A stretch of DNA of 64,000 bases from Brevinema_A sp051649605 (GCA_051649605.1 JBOFHK010000002.1:144629-208628), one strand, 5' to 3'. Counted from the stretch's first letter, positions 18,031 to 27,159 are shown. Notes: generated from the sequence alone by a model not told the origin. Translations and numbers: made by a program.

Positions 18031-18594
18031 TTATTTTAGCCAAATAGGATTGTCAAAAAACTCACAGGTGATAAGATGATCATTCGTCATCCCTATCGCC
18101 TGCATAAAAGAATAGCAGATCGTTGGTCCTATAAATAAGAATCCTCTTCTTTTCAATTCTTTACTGATCTTCTTCGATAACGGTGTAAACGTAGGGATTT
18201 CGCTTTGTTTATAAAAGGTATTTTGTATTGGATAATAAGAGACAAAATTCCAAACATAGGTATCAAAAGAGCCAAATTCTGCTTGCACATCGATAAATTT
18301 TTGAGCGTTATTGACAACCGCAGAAATTTTACGGCGATTTCTAATAATCTCTTTATTTTGGAGAAGGCGAGCAATATCTCGATCAGTATATTGGGCAATT
18401 GTTGCTATATGAAAATATGAAAATGCCTTTCTTAGCGATTCCCGTTTATTAAGAATCATCGACCAACTCAATCCCGCTTGCATTATTTCCAATATTAAGA
18501 ATTCAAAAATTACTTCATCATCGTGCTTAGGGATACCCCATTCTGTATGGTGGTATTGGATTTCTAGCTCTGTTTTTGGCCAAGAGCAATTCAT
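18031..18594 (-). CDS. tag: DNA-3-methyladenine glycosylase I
   Basis: 187 residues, normal for Tag, which excises 3-methyladenine from alkylated DNA. The zinc site is visible: Cys3 in NCSW, His15 in YHHTEWG, and the C-terminal His and Cys in TNDHLITC. The core LEIMQAGLSWSMILNKRESLR is diagnostic. The ATG overlaps the last base of the pcp stop region, so it is translated with the pyroglutamate operon upstream. No functional link between the two is known. Confidence 0.92.
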   Translation of the reverse strand: MNCSWPKTELEIQYHHTEWGIPKHDDEVIFEFLILEIMQAGLSWSMILNKRESLRKAFSYFHIATIAQYTDRDIARLLQNKEIIRNRRKISAVVNNAQKFIDVQAEFGSFDTYVWNFVSYYPIQNTFYKQSEIPTFTPLSKKISKELKRRGFLFIGPTICYSFMQAIGMTNDHLITCEFFDNPIWLK

Positions 18595-19229
18595 TAATGT
18601 TCTGCTCCAGCAGAAATTCTTATTTCTTTATCATCCATCGCCTGAATCATTACGGTAAGCCCTCGGGCAATCATAGGAACACTCATCGAAGGTTGATTAG
18701 ATTTTTGAATAACCTGTTCTGGGGTATAAGGAACATGAACAAAGCCCCCAGCTTTGGCACATTTGTATTTTTCAATATGATAGAGAAGTCCATATAAAAT
18801 ATGATTACAAACAAAAGTACCTGCCGTATTAGAAATCGAACAAGGAATCTCAGCTTCTCGTACCTGATCCATCATCTGTTTAATCGGCAGACGAACAAAA
18901 TAAGCATTCTCTCCATCTTTATAAATCGCTTTATCAATAGGTTGTTGATTTTTATTATCTTTAATCCTTGCATCATCAATATTAATCCCAATTCTTTCTA
19001 TCGAGAGATCAAAACGACCTCCAGCTTGACCCACACATAAAACAAGATCTGGCTTAACTTCCTCAATATGCTGAAGGAGAACTTCTATTGATTCATAAAA
19101 TACCGTTGGAATCTGCCTTTTAACCACAATATGACCGTCAATAGAATCGGATAACATCTTAACTGCTTCCCAAGCAGGATTTAACAATTCTCCACCAAAA
19201 GGATCAAATCCTGTTACTAAAATTTTCAT
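18594..19229 (-). CDS. pcp: Pyrrolidone-carboxylate (pyroglutamyl) peptidase
   Basis: 211 residues, the normal length, opening with MKILVTGFDPFGG. The cysteine-peptidase triad is visible: Glu in GGRFDLSIERIGIN, Cys in GTFVCNHILYG and His in GFVHVPYTPEQ. It removes N-terminal pyroglutamate from peptides in the cytoplasm. ATG 19229 has AGGAGA 9 bases upstream; an earlier in-frame ATG at 19256 contains this ribosome site and overlaps the DUF979 gene, so it is rejected. Its operon partners DUF979 and DUF969 are membrane proteins that commonly accompany pcp. Confidence 0.95.
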   Translation of the reverse strand: MKILVTGFDPFGGELLNPAWEAVKMLSDSIDGHIVVKRQIPTVFYESIEVLLQHIEEVKPDLVLCVGQAGGRFDLSIERIGINIDDARIKDNKNQQPIDKAIYKDGENAYFVRLPIKQMMDQVREAEIPCSISNTAGTFVCNHILYGLLYHIEKYKCAKAGGFVHVPYTPEQVIQKSNQPSMSVPMIARGLTVMIQAMDDKEIRISAGAEH

Positions 19230-19245
19230 CTTATTTCTCCTAAAA

Positions 19246-20148
19246 TTAAAATGCAAGTAAATACATTAGTACTATATGTAAGATCAACAAAATCAAGGCG
19301 AAAGGAATTTGCGTCTTAATAATACGATACTTATCGTGCATTTCCATAATTGATGCTGGGACGATATTAAAATTGGCTGCCATTGGGGTCATCAATGTAC
19401 CACAATAGCCAGCTGTAACCCCTAAAGCTCCTACGACCGCTGGATTAGCACCTAAATTAATCACAAAAGGCACTCCTATTCCTGCCGTGATCACCGCAAA
19501 AGCTGCGAAGGCATTTCCCATAATCATCGTAAATAATGCCATAGAAACACAATACAAAATCACCCCACTCAAAGGGTCTCCTATTGGAACAAGATTAGAC
19601 ATAATATCAGATACCACTCCGCCTACTCCAGATTTAGCAAAAATTGTCCCTAAAGATCCTAAAACCTGAGGAAGGATTACTGCAGCTCCCATCCCATGTA
19701 AAAGTCTAGGAGCATCATATCCATATCCTTTTTTTAAGGAATCTTTCGTAAAATAAGCTGCTAATAAAAAAGCTACTAGGGAACTAATCCCCAAAGCCAC
19801 TAAACCGCCCACATAGTTCATCGGAGAGAGGAGCATTGCAATCACTCCTATGCTAAGAGTCGGTAGCCAAATTTTATTACCAATTTTTAAACTCTGTTCT
19901 TTTTTATAATGGTCAGAAGTGTCCGATAGGACTGTCATATTGACTTGTTTGGTTACAGTTAATATCCCCAAAATCAATAGACCAAAACCTACCATAATAG
20001 GAGGTATCCACCGTCCAATAATAAATATTAAGCCAAATAAAATCCAAAATACTCCTGTCCCAATACGAGTAGGATTTTTGGGATCTTTCAAGGCATAGAT
20101 TCCTGCAATAACAGAAATAAAACCACCAAATATATAAAAAATTTCCAT
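19246..20148 (-). CDS. DUF979 family membrane protein
   Basis: 300 residues with about 9 membrane helices and conserved stretches such as GMGAAVILPQVLGSLGTIFA, MGNAFAAFAVITAGIGVPF and GYCGTLMTPMAANFN. The family is nearly always paired with DUF969 and pyroglutamyl peptidase. The TP-rich GTLMTPMAANFN loop resembles substrate loops of ion-coupled organic-acid transporters, so a pyroglutamate or peptide transport role is an inference. It sits 4 bases after the DUF969 gene. Confidence 0.85.
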   Translation of the reverse strand: MEIFYIFGGFISVIAGIYALKDPKNPTRIGTGVFWILFGLIFIIGRWIPPIMVGFGLLILGILTVTKQVNMTVLSDTSDHYKKEQSLKIGNKIWLPTLSIGVIAMLLSPMNYVGGLVALGISSLVAFLLAAYFTKDSLKKGYGYDAPRLLHGMGAAVILPQVLGSLGTIFAKSGVGGVVSDIMSNLVPIGDPLSGVILYCVSMALFTMIMGNAFAAFAVITAGIGVPFVINLGANPAVVGALGVTAGYCGTLMTPMAANFNIVPASIMEMHDKYRIIKTQIPFALILLILHIVLMYLLAF

Positions 20149-20152
20149 GCTC

Positions 20153-20806
20153 TTATCTCCCCATAAATTTTTTATTGATAAAAAAGCTTTGGAAGCAAAC
20201 CAACACTACTGCAGAAAAAGCAACAGGAATAGAATAAAATGCAATATCAGTATTTTTAACGACAAAGCCCAATTCCTGCAAAGTCCCGACGACTAAAAGG
20301 ACTCCAGCATTAGCAATAAAAACATTCTGTCCATAGAAATTCCCATAATTTTCGACTGCACAGGCAAGAGCTTTTAATTGATCTTCTTGTTTTTGATTCA
20401 AAGAGCGTTGTGCATTGGCAACGCTATCCAACATCGGAAAAAGAACAGGGCGGATAAATTGGACATGTCCTCCCAAACGAACACCAAAGATCGATAATGC
20501 CGTCCGTGCAAACATAAAAACACTCACAATATTGCCTACGGTAGCATTTTTAATTTTTTGAATTAAACGGGTCGCTGTATTTCTTAAACCGTTACTTTCT
20601 AATAAACCAATCGCAGGAAGAGTAATAAGAAAAATCGACATATATCTTGTTGATACAAAGGATTCACCTAGTACCGATAAAATCTCAGAAAAATCCATTC
20701 CCGAAACCAAACCTGTCGCTACTGCAGCAATAATCACCACAGCAATCGTATCCAATTTGAGTATAAAACCAATAAGAATAATTAAAATACCTACTAGTTT
20801 AATCAT
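20153..20806 (-). CDS. DUF969 family membrane protein
   Basis: 217 residues, hydrophobic, about 6 helices. Typical stretches are LITLPAIGLLESNGLRNTA, RTALSIFGVRLGGHVQFIRP and ALACAVENYGNFYGQNVFIA. First gene of a DUF969-DUF979-pcp-tag transcript behind a strong promoter. DUF969 and DUF979 together probably form one transporter. A GGAGGGAC ribosome site precedes the ATG. Confidence 0.85.
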   Translation of the reverse strand: MIKLVGILIILIGFILKLDTIAVVIIAAVATGLVSGMDFSEILSVLGESFVSTRYMSIFLITLPAIGLLESNGLRNTATRLIQKIKNATVGNIVSVFMFARTALSIFGVRLGGHVQFIRPVLFPMLDSVANAQRSLNQKQEDQLKALACAVENYGNFYGQNVFIANAGVLLVVGTLQELGFVVKNTDIAFYSIPVAFSAVVLVCFQSFFINKKFMGR

Positions 20807-20866
20807 TGTCCCTCCTTATATCAGACGAATACCGTCTCTAAAACATATTTATCAAAAATTAAATTT

Positions 20867-20896
20867 ATTATAATGTTTTATTACTATTTTTGTCAA
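20867..20896 (-). promoter_or_regulatory. Sigma-70 promoter of the DUF969-DUF979-pcp operon
   Basis: TTGACA (20896-20891), 18 bases, TATAAT (20872-20867), both hexamers perfect, about 60 bases upstream of the operon. It lies in the 388-base gap 20807-21194, which also holds the pnp promoter and leader. Confidence 0.8.
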
Positions 20897-20965
20897 CATA
20901 AGACCCACTATACTTACCCAATCATAACTTTGCCATTAAAGGATTATTTATAAAAAAATTATTGC

Positions 20966-20994
20966 TTGAAAATATCTTAATATCATAGTATAAT
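20966..20994 (+). promoter_or_regulatory. Sigma-70 promoter of pnp
   Basis: TTGAAA (20966-20971), 17 bases, TATAAT (20989-20994). Transcription should begin near 21001, leaving a leader of about 190 bases before the pnp start. Confidence 0.75.
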
Positions 20995-21000
20995 ATTAAA

Positions 21001-21194
21001 GATAATATCAAATCAGTATTCCGCAAAGATACCTGATTAAAATAATTGAAAATTGTTTAGTTGATAACTTATAAAATCACAGTGTTATATTATAGAAAAA
21101 ATAAATTTTATAATTCATTACAAAATTCTTTTAATCAGTTATTGTTTGCTTTTGGAATATTGATTTGAAATACAATAAATGAGGATTTTTTGAT
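21001..21194 (+). promoter_or_regulatory. Structured pnp mRNA leader
   Basis: The 5' end of the predicted transcript can form two exclusive structures. One is a local hairpin (AATCAG 21011-21016 with CTGATT 21033-21038). The other is a 14-base long-range helix (21009-21022 with 21154-21167, 13 Watson-Crick pairs and one G-U), extendable by GCAAA with TTTGC. In E. coli, PNPase represses its own message after RNase III cuts a leader stem; an analogous arrangement here is an inference. Confidence 0.5.
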
Positions 21195-23591
21195 ATGTTT
21201 AATGTTAAAACCATTTCCCGAAAGATTGGAGAACATGAAATCTCCCTAGAAACAGGCAAGATCGCCCGTCAAGCAGGGGGCGGTGTCGTTGTTCGTTATG
21301 CAGGTAATGCGATGCTGGTTACCGCTTGTATAGCTCCAGAGCCTTCTAATGGCGATTTCTTTCCACTTACAGTACACTTCCAAGAAAAATTCTATTCTGT
21401 AGGACGAATCCCAGGAGGATTTTTCCGCCGTGAAGCCAAACCTTCCGACAATGCCACATTAATGGCTCGTCAAATAGACCGCCCAATCCGTCCTTTATTT
21501 CCAGAAGGATTTAATAACGAAGTACAGATTATCGTAACTTTAATTGATGCTGATCTAAAATATTCTACTGAAGCCTTAGGGATTTTAGGAGCTGTTGTAG
21601 CCCTTGCAATTTCCCCTATCCCTCTACAAGAATATGCTGGAGGCGTAAAAGTGGTTTGGCATCCAAACTGGGGTTATAAAATCAACCCTAGCATTAAAGA
21701 TATCGAAGAATCCCATCTTGATATGTTAGTTGGTGGCACAAAAGAAGGTGTCTGTATGGTAGAAGGGGGAGCTTCTGAAGTTTCGGAGGAAATCGTATTA
21801 GAAGCTCTTCGTATCGCTCAAGAAGCTATTTTAGAAGAAATAGATATGATCGAAGAATTTGTCCGCATGATCAATCCAGAAAAAATAGCATTAAAGCTTA
21901 AAGAATCTCTCTTCACTGAGGAACAAACAAAAGAATTTAAAAACTTCGCTTACGACAAAATCAAAGCTGTCTCCAACGACAACGATAAACATAGACGTTC
22001 GACCAATATTAAAGCTGTATTTACAGAAACATTTTCCCATTTTATGATTGACCAAGACCATGAAGGTTATCACGAATTAAAAACCCTCTTAGAAAATTGG
22101 GAAGTCGAAATTATCCGCCATCAAATCCTTGTCGAAAAAGTCCGAACAGATGGACGACAACTCAACGAAATTCGTCCTATCAATATTGAGCTTGATCTTT
22201 TCCCAGGGTTGCATGGTTCTGCTTTATTTACAAGAGGTCAAACGCAAAGTTTAGGAATCACTACACTAGGTATGCCTAAAGATGAGATGTTAATTGATTC
22301 TGTAGAAAGTTCCAAAGTTTTCACCAAACGTTTTTTCCTCCATTACAATTTCCCACCTTTCTCTGTTGGAGAAGTCAAACGCCTTGGTGGACTCTCAAGA
22401 CGTGAAATTGGACATGGGTATTTGGCAGAAAGAGCCTTAATTCCTATGATTCCTGATTATGAAAAATTCCCTTATACAATCCGTTTTGTCTCAGAAATTA
22501 CTGAATCCAACGGTTCTTCATCGATGGCATCAGTCTGTTCTGGCTCTCTTTCTATGATGGCTGCAGGTGTCCCTCTTAAATCTCCTGTTGCTGGAATAGC
22601 TATGGGCTTAGTTTGGGATAAAGCCAATAAAAACTATACCGTATTATCAGATATCCAAGGATTAGAAGATCATCATGGAGATATGGACTTTAAAGTAGCT
22701 GGTACCACAAAGGGAATTACTGCTATTCAAATGGATCTCAAAACCGCAGGATTACCAGAAGAAATCATGCAAATCGCCCTCTCACAAGCAAAAGAGGGAA
22801 GAATACATATCTTAGGAATCATGAATCAAACAATCACCGCCCATCGCAATCAAATTGCCGATACTGCACCAAAACTACACAAAATGACAATCGAGCCAAG
22901 TCAAATCGGCGGCGTTATTGGTTCTGGAGGTCGTGTAATAAAAAAAATCATGGCAGATTTCAATACAGAAATCAGTATCGAAGATAATGGTAATGTCATT
23001 ATCTGCGGAAAAGATCTTTCTAAAATCGAGGAAACCAAAGTTGTCATTAGACATCTTACCGATGGATTCTCTGAAGATGAGGCAATCACTGCTCCTGTTA
23101 CTCGTAAAGAAGTATTCGGCGTCTTTTTGGAAATTCTTCCAGGAACACAAGCTTTACTCCATACCTCTAAAATGAAAGACGATATACAAACAATCAGTGT
23201 TGGGGATAATCTAACAGTGTACTTTAAAAATATTGATGATAAAAAACGCTATAATGTCTATCAGATCAATAAAGATGTAGAGGAACCTCGTCGGGAACGA
23301 CGTTTTGATCGAGATCGTGATCGCGGTGGTCGAAGAAATGATTTTGGCGATAAACGCGAGCACAACGGAGAAAGACGCGAGCACCGTGAGTATGGTGAGA
23401 AAAAAGAATACCGTGAACACAACGGAGAAAGACGCGAGCACCGTGAGTATGGTGAGAAAAGAGAATTTCGTAAAGATCGTGAGCATCACGAATATAAAAA
23501 CAAATACTCTGACTCCAAACCAGAATTTAAAAAGAATGATGATAATTCACAAAATCCACACAAAGGGCATTCTCCAGATAGCGGATTTTAG
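21195..23591 (+). CDS. pnp: Polynucleotide phosphorylase
   Basis: 798 residues. Two RNase PH-like cores (about 10-220 and 315-550; GRIPGGFFRREAKPSDNATL, then FPPFSVGEVKRLGG and SNGSSSMASVCSGSLSMM) flank a helical linker. A KH domain (about 570-625, IGGVIGSGGRVIKKI) and an S1 domain (about 635-700) follow. It degrades RNA 3' to 5' with phosphate. The tail after residue 700 is unusual: about 95 residues very rich in Arg, Glu, His and Tyr, with a 19-residue tandem repeat, probably disordered and RNA- or protein-binding. GAGGA lies 9 bases before the ATG. Confidence 0.95.
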   Translation: MFNVKTISRKIGEHEISLETGKIARQAGGGVVVRYAGNAMLVTACIAPEPSNGDFFPLTVHFQEKFYSVGRIPGGFFRREAKPSDNATLMARQIDRPIRPLFPEGFNNEVQIIVTLIDADLKYSTEALGILGAVVALAISPIPLQEYAGGVKVVWHPNWGYKINPSIKDIEESHLDMLVGGTKEGVCMVEGGASEVSEEIVLEALRIAQEAILEEIDMIEEFVRMINPEKIALKLKESLFTEEQTKEFKNFAYDKIKAVSNDNDKHRRSTNIKAVFTETFSHFMIDQDHEGYHELKTLLENWEVEIIRHQILVEKVRTDGRQLNEIRPINIELDLFPGLHGSALFTRGQTQSLGITTLGMPKDEMLIDSVESSKVFTKRFFLHYNFPPFSVGEVKRLGGLSRREIGHGYLAERALIPMIPDYEKFPYTIRFVSEITESNGSSSMASVCSGSLSMMAAGVPLKSPVAGIAMGLVWDKANKNYTVLSDIQGLEDHHGDMDFKVAGTTKGITAIQMDLKTAGLPEEIMQIALSQAKEGRIHILGIMNQTITAHRNQIADTAPKLHKMTIEPSQIGGVIGSGGRVIKKIMADFNTEISIEDNGNVIICGKDLSKIEETKVVIRHLTDGFSEDEAITAPVTRKEVFGVFLEILPGTQALLHTSKMKDDIQTISVGDNLTVYFKNIDDKKRYNVYQINKDVEEPRRERRFDRDRDRGGRRNDFGDKREHNGERREHREYGEKKEYREHNGERREHREYGEKREFRKDREHHEYKNKYSDSKPEFKKNDDNSQNPHKGHSPDSGF
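23358..23471 (+). repeat. 57-base tandem repeat in the pnp tail
   Basis: Two copies (23358-23414 and 23415-23471) that differ at only a few bases, encoding about EHNGERREHREYGEKKEYR twice. The near-identical codons point to recent duplication, and the tail length may vary between strains. Confidence 0.9.
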
Positions 23592-23607
23592 ATTAAGGGT
23601 TTTTTAA

Positions 23608-24951
23608 ATGAAGCTAAATAAAACTCTGCTCAGTTTGGTGATTGTTTTTGCACTACTCTATATCGCTAATATCTTGTTCTCCATTACTTTTGATGATGAT
23701 TTTGCCTATGCTGTTTAAGGTAATCCTTTTGTTTTACAATGGCAAGAATATTTAACTATGCACGGTAGATATATCACCCATACCATAGGACGACTAATAT
23801 TACAACTGCGAGATCCTCTGGCAAATTTGCTTAACACACTAATAGGGTTTATTTTTATAATCAGTCTAGGAAATATCATTATCCCTAAGTTTTGGAGACA
23901 TGAGCAAAAAGATAATATTATCTTATTAATTCCAATATCATTAGTCCTAGCATTAACTGTAACTTCATGGTCTGGATATACTTATACTATGTCTACGGTT
24001 AGTTATACTTTATCATGGGTCTTGTTGTTGTTTTTCTTAGCTCCCTATATACAATTGATACGTAATCCCAATTATCAAATATCACCAATAATTATTAGTA
24101 TATTAGGAATTTTTGCAGGTTTTACTCATGAGCAAAGTATTGCCACAATACCATTAGTATTAATACTCTTCATTCATTTAAAATACCAACAGAAAAAAAT
24201 CCCCCTATGGGGTATTGTCGGATTAGTTGGGTTTATTATAGGATTTATCTTTTTAGGTCTTTCACCTGCAAACTGGAGTGGTGTTAGAGATAACTATGGT
24301 AACGTAGAGCATTGGGTATTTTTAGGAAAATACTTAAATTGGAATGATCTAGGATGGAAACGATATTTTTATTCCTTAGCTAATATTATGTTATTTGGCT
24401 CTTTCCCATGGTTGATTTATGGAGCTCCTTTTTGTCTTATTTTTATCTTCTTCTTAAAGGAAAATCTTCAACTCGAAAAAGACCGGACAAAACCTGTCCA
24501 TATTATTCCTATCCTCATTTTTATATATTCTTGGATGATCATCGGGGTTATGATGTTTGCTCCCTTATTTTATGGAAATCCCTTAAATTTTGGATTAGTA
24601 TTTTTGTACCTTTCCATTGGGATGATTTTGCAATCTCATTTACAATTAAATCCAAATGCCTACTCTTTTATCAAAAAAATAGTAATAGGATCAGTGATAT
24701 TAGCACTAATATTTTACAGTATTCTTATTCCCGTATGGCTCAATTATAAAACGGAGTATGATGTCGTTATTCAGCAGATCCAACAAGCGAAAGATAATAA
24801 TATCCGTCATATTACCGTAAAACCATTTTCCCAGTACAAAATCCATACCCCATTTGGTGCTATTATTCCAGTTTATTTATATACCTCTTCAGGATTTTAT
24901 TCACGGATGGCTACTTATTATGAGATTGATCAAATTGTTGTAGCACAATAA
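23608..24951 (+). pseudogene. Multi-pass membrane protein (DUF6056-like) with in-frame TAA
   Basis: The frame from ATG 23608 runs 36 codons (one helix, then SITFDDDFAYAV), meets TAA at 23716-23718, and continues in the same frame to 24951 for 410 more residues. The N-terminal DDDF-Ya motif followed by W-x-GR-y (LTMHGRYITH) and GIFAGFTHEQSIATIP in the middle match DUF6056-type membrane proteins, thought to be glycosyltransferase-like. About 10 membrane helices remain. The next ATG is at 23758, after the acidic motif, so an internal start would lose the likely active site. No promoter or good ribosome site at 23758. It lies 16 bases after pnp. Confidence 0.75.
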
Positions 24952-25068
24952 CAAATAAAATAAATCAGTCCATAATATCAAAAGCAATTATTACCATATA
25001 ATAAAAATGATAATATCTTTATCCAATAATATTTAATAAAGATAAATCATAAACAGGAGAATGTTTTG

Positions 25069-25617
25069 ATGAAAAAATCGTTCTTAATGCTTGTAGTATT
25101 TCTTGGAGCTTGTAATACCACCACAAAAACTCCCCAAGTACAAGATCTATTAACCGTAGATAGTGCCTTCAATTATGTAGAAGGTGTAATTCCGAAAGGT
25201 TTTACCGCTTGGCAATCCCATAATGAAACGGCAATTATTGGAGATCCTGATTGGGTTCGTATTTATACTTACCAAAAAAAATATTTTACACTTGCAGGTT
25301 ACCACAATAAATTTGGGCAAGCAATAACTTATGTAAACTATAGAAATGTAAAAAAACTAGATACCTCAACTCTAATTTTTAAAGATATATTGGGCAATAT
25401 TTTGACTCTCCCAGAAGCTTTTGAACTTTATCAAATGAAGGTTTATTCTTATGGGAATAAAAAGGTTCAAGACCCAAAACTTTGGTATCAATCCTACCGT
25501 ATCGAAGGAGATACACTTACCATGTATACTGATATTGAATCAGCTGATGGGAAAGAGTTTATTATCTCCGATGATATGATAGAATACCAAAAAGTACTAC
25601 AATACTCTATCAATTAA
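25069..25617 (+). CDS. Lipoprotein of unknown function
   Basis: 182 residues with a lipoprotein signal (MKKSFLMLVVFLGAC, acylated Cys15). The mature part has no family I recognise; short beta-rich stretches such as YRIEGDTLTMYTDIESADGK suggest a compact beta fold. ATG 25069 follows AGGAGA by 8 bases; a TTG one codon earlier is not needed. It is flanked by about 115 bases upstream and a strong terminator downstream, so it is a single-gene unit. Confidence 0.7.
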   Translation: MKKSFLMLVVFLGACNTTTKTPQVQDLLTVDSAFNYVEGVIPKGFTAWQSHNETAIIGDPDWVRIYTYQKKYFTLAGYHNKFGQAITYVNYRNVKKLDTSTLIFKDILGNILTLPEAFELYQMKVYSYGNKKVQDPKLWYQSYRIEGDTLTMYTDIESADGKEFIISDDMIEYQKVLQYSIN

Positions 25618-25623
25618 GAGTTT

Positions 25624-25654
25624 AACACCACCCTTTAATAGGGTGGTGTTTTAT
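25624..25654 (+). terminator. Intrinsic terminator
   Basis: Perfect 11-base arms (AACACCACCCT / AGGGTGGTGTT) with a 5-base loop, followed by TTTTATT; 7 bases after the lipoprotein stop. Confidence 0.92.
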
Positions 25655-25741
25655 TAAGAGTCATACTAAATAATTTTCAATCTAGGAAAACTAGTAAAAA
25701 TTTTTGGATTATAGTATAATTATTTATTATAGGAGGTATTC

Positions 25742-26254
25742 ATGATCCGAAAAATGATCCCGCAAGATATTCCGATCGTTTCAAAACTTCTTTACCATAT
25801 GTATATAGGAATGTGTGAAGACATCGACTTTAGCTCAGCAATGGGCGATTTCTCACAATTTCAAAACCGATTTATCGGATTATCCTCATTACCCAAGCAC
25901 CACCATTTTGTTTACAATCAGAATAATCAAATAATTGCCTATTACCTCCTAGCAGAAGAGCATTTTCCTTCAAAAAAGCTATTTGACTGTGAATATATGT
26001 GCTATTTGGGGTTGTTAGTAGTTGACCCTTCACACCAAAATAAAGGGATCGGCTCTTTATTAATCCAAAATGCCAAACAAGAAACTCTCAAATTAGGATA
26101 CCAAGAATTAAATTTAGAAGTCTTAGACTCTTCAGAAAAAAATATCAAACTCTATACGAAACATAATTTTATCAAATTTACTCAACACCTTATCTGTGAT
26201 CTTAGTGAAGAAACCACAGACAACCATAGAAACATTAATAAAAAGACGATATAA
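25742..26254 (+). CDS. GNAT-family N-acetyltransferase
   Basis: 170 residues. Motif A of the GNAT fold is clear: LGLLVVDPSHQNKGIGSLLI (acetyl-CoA pyrophosphate loop QNKGIG), followed by the motif B region LYTKHNFIKF. The substrate is unknown. An excellent AGGAGGT sits 4 bases before the ATG. It is followed after 12 bases by a second GNAT gene of similar length and layout (both open MIRxM/L-P-D and carry HHFVY/YHFVY), so the two are probably tandem paralogues. Confidence 0.85.
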   Translation: MIRKMIPQDIPIVSKLLYHMYIGMCEDIDFSSAMGDFSQFQNRFIGLSSLPKHHHFVYNQNNQIIAYYLLAEEHFPSKKLFDCEYMCYLGLLVVDPSHQNKGIGSLLIQNAKQETLKLGYQELNLEVLDSSEKNIKLYTKHNFIKFTQHLICDLSEETTDNHRNINKKTI

Positions 26255-26266
26255 AAGGAAATCCCA

Positions 26267-26755
26267 ATGATTAGACTAATGCTTCCAACAGATCAATCCT
26301 ATATTACCCCTCTCTTATACACAATGTATCAGGAGCATCAAAAAATCTCTCCCTTTTATATCACCAAAGAAGTATCCTTTGAGCATATTCAATCGGTATG
26401 GGATAAAATTTTTACTCATCCCCACTATTACCATTTCGTCTACGAAAAAAACAATCAAGTGATCGCTTATATGGGATTATCACTCCAAAAAGCTCATACT
26501 GATTTTATCTACCCCGAGGAAAATAGCCTCATCCTAGATAATTTGATCGTTCATCCTAGTTACCAGAGACAAGGCATCGCTACACAATTAATCGTTTTTG
26601 CTAAGAGTTTTACCGCTGATCTCGGTATAAAATTCTTGGATCTCTACGTTTCCCTCCCTTATGCCCAAAAGTTCTATCACCAACAAGGATTTTATTCTAT
26701 TAGCCAATTAATGAGTTATCAAATACCACAAGGAGACGATCATGCAGAAAAATAG
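26267..26755 (+). CDS. GNAT-family N-acetyltransferase, paralogue of the preceding gene
   Basis: 162 residues. GNAT motif A reads LDNLIVHPSYQRQGIATQLI; motif B ends with YHQQGFYSISQLM. The shared opening, the (H/Y)HFVY block and the motif spacing with the upstream gene indicate a tandem duplication followed by divergence. AAAGGAAAT precedes the ATG. The 3' end overlaps the next gene by 14 bases, so the three are translationally linked. Confidence 0.85.
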   Translation: MIRLMLPTDQSYITPLLYTMYQEHQKISPFYITKEVSFEHIQSVWDKIFTHPHYYHFVYEKNNQVIAYMGLSLQKAHTDFIYPEENSLILDNLIVHPSYQRQGIATQLIVFAKSFTADLGIKFLDLYVSLPYAQKFYHQQGFYSISQLMSYQIPQGDDHAEK

Positions 26756-27143
26756 TGATCATCGTATGAAAGAATTTATTCAAGGAATGCTTAGCAGAGA
26801 AAACTTCAATCTCTATATTGCTCCTACAAATGACCAAGGAAGTTCTTTTATTATTCGTAATATTCTTGCCGATAAAAGACCTCAATATATTGAGGTTCAA
26901 TGCCTTTCCCGTACTGAAGAATATAAAATCAATATCGAAATTCCTATCACAATACATAATCATTTTTATTTTTTTATTCTTTATTCTCCAGGCATGGGCA
27001 AAATATGGCTCTTAAGAGAGGATGAACTTATTCATCTTAGAAATAAGGGACTGGATCAAAGAGATACTAGTCCTTATCTTGTTACCTCATTTGAACGATT
27101 GAAAAACCCTGAGTTACGTTTAGAAGAATTCAAAAACAAATAA
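26742..27143 (+). CDS. Unknown protein overlapping a GNAT gene
   Basis: 133 residues; overlaps the preceding acetyltransferase by 14 bases and has AAGGAG 8 bases before its ATG, inside that gene. The middle (PQYIEVQCLSRTEEYKINIE, then HFYFFILYSPGMGKIWLL and DELIHL) has the alternation of strands seen in small restriction-endonuclease-like (PDDEXK) proteins, but the catalytic Lys position is not evident, so I assign no function. Soluble, no signal peptide. Confidence 0.6.
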   Translation: MQKNSDHRMKEFIQGMLSRENFNLYIAPTNDQGSSFIIRNILADKRPQYIEVQCLSRTEEYKINIEIPITIHNHFYFFILYSPGMGKIWLLREDELIHLRNKGLDQRDTSPYLVTSFERLKNPELRLEEFKNK

Positions 27144-27159
27144 TTTTTACAAAAGAGAC

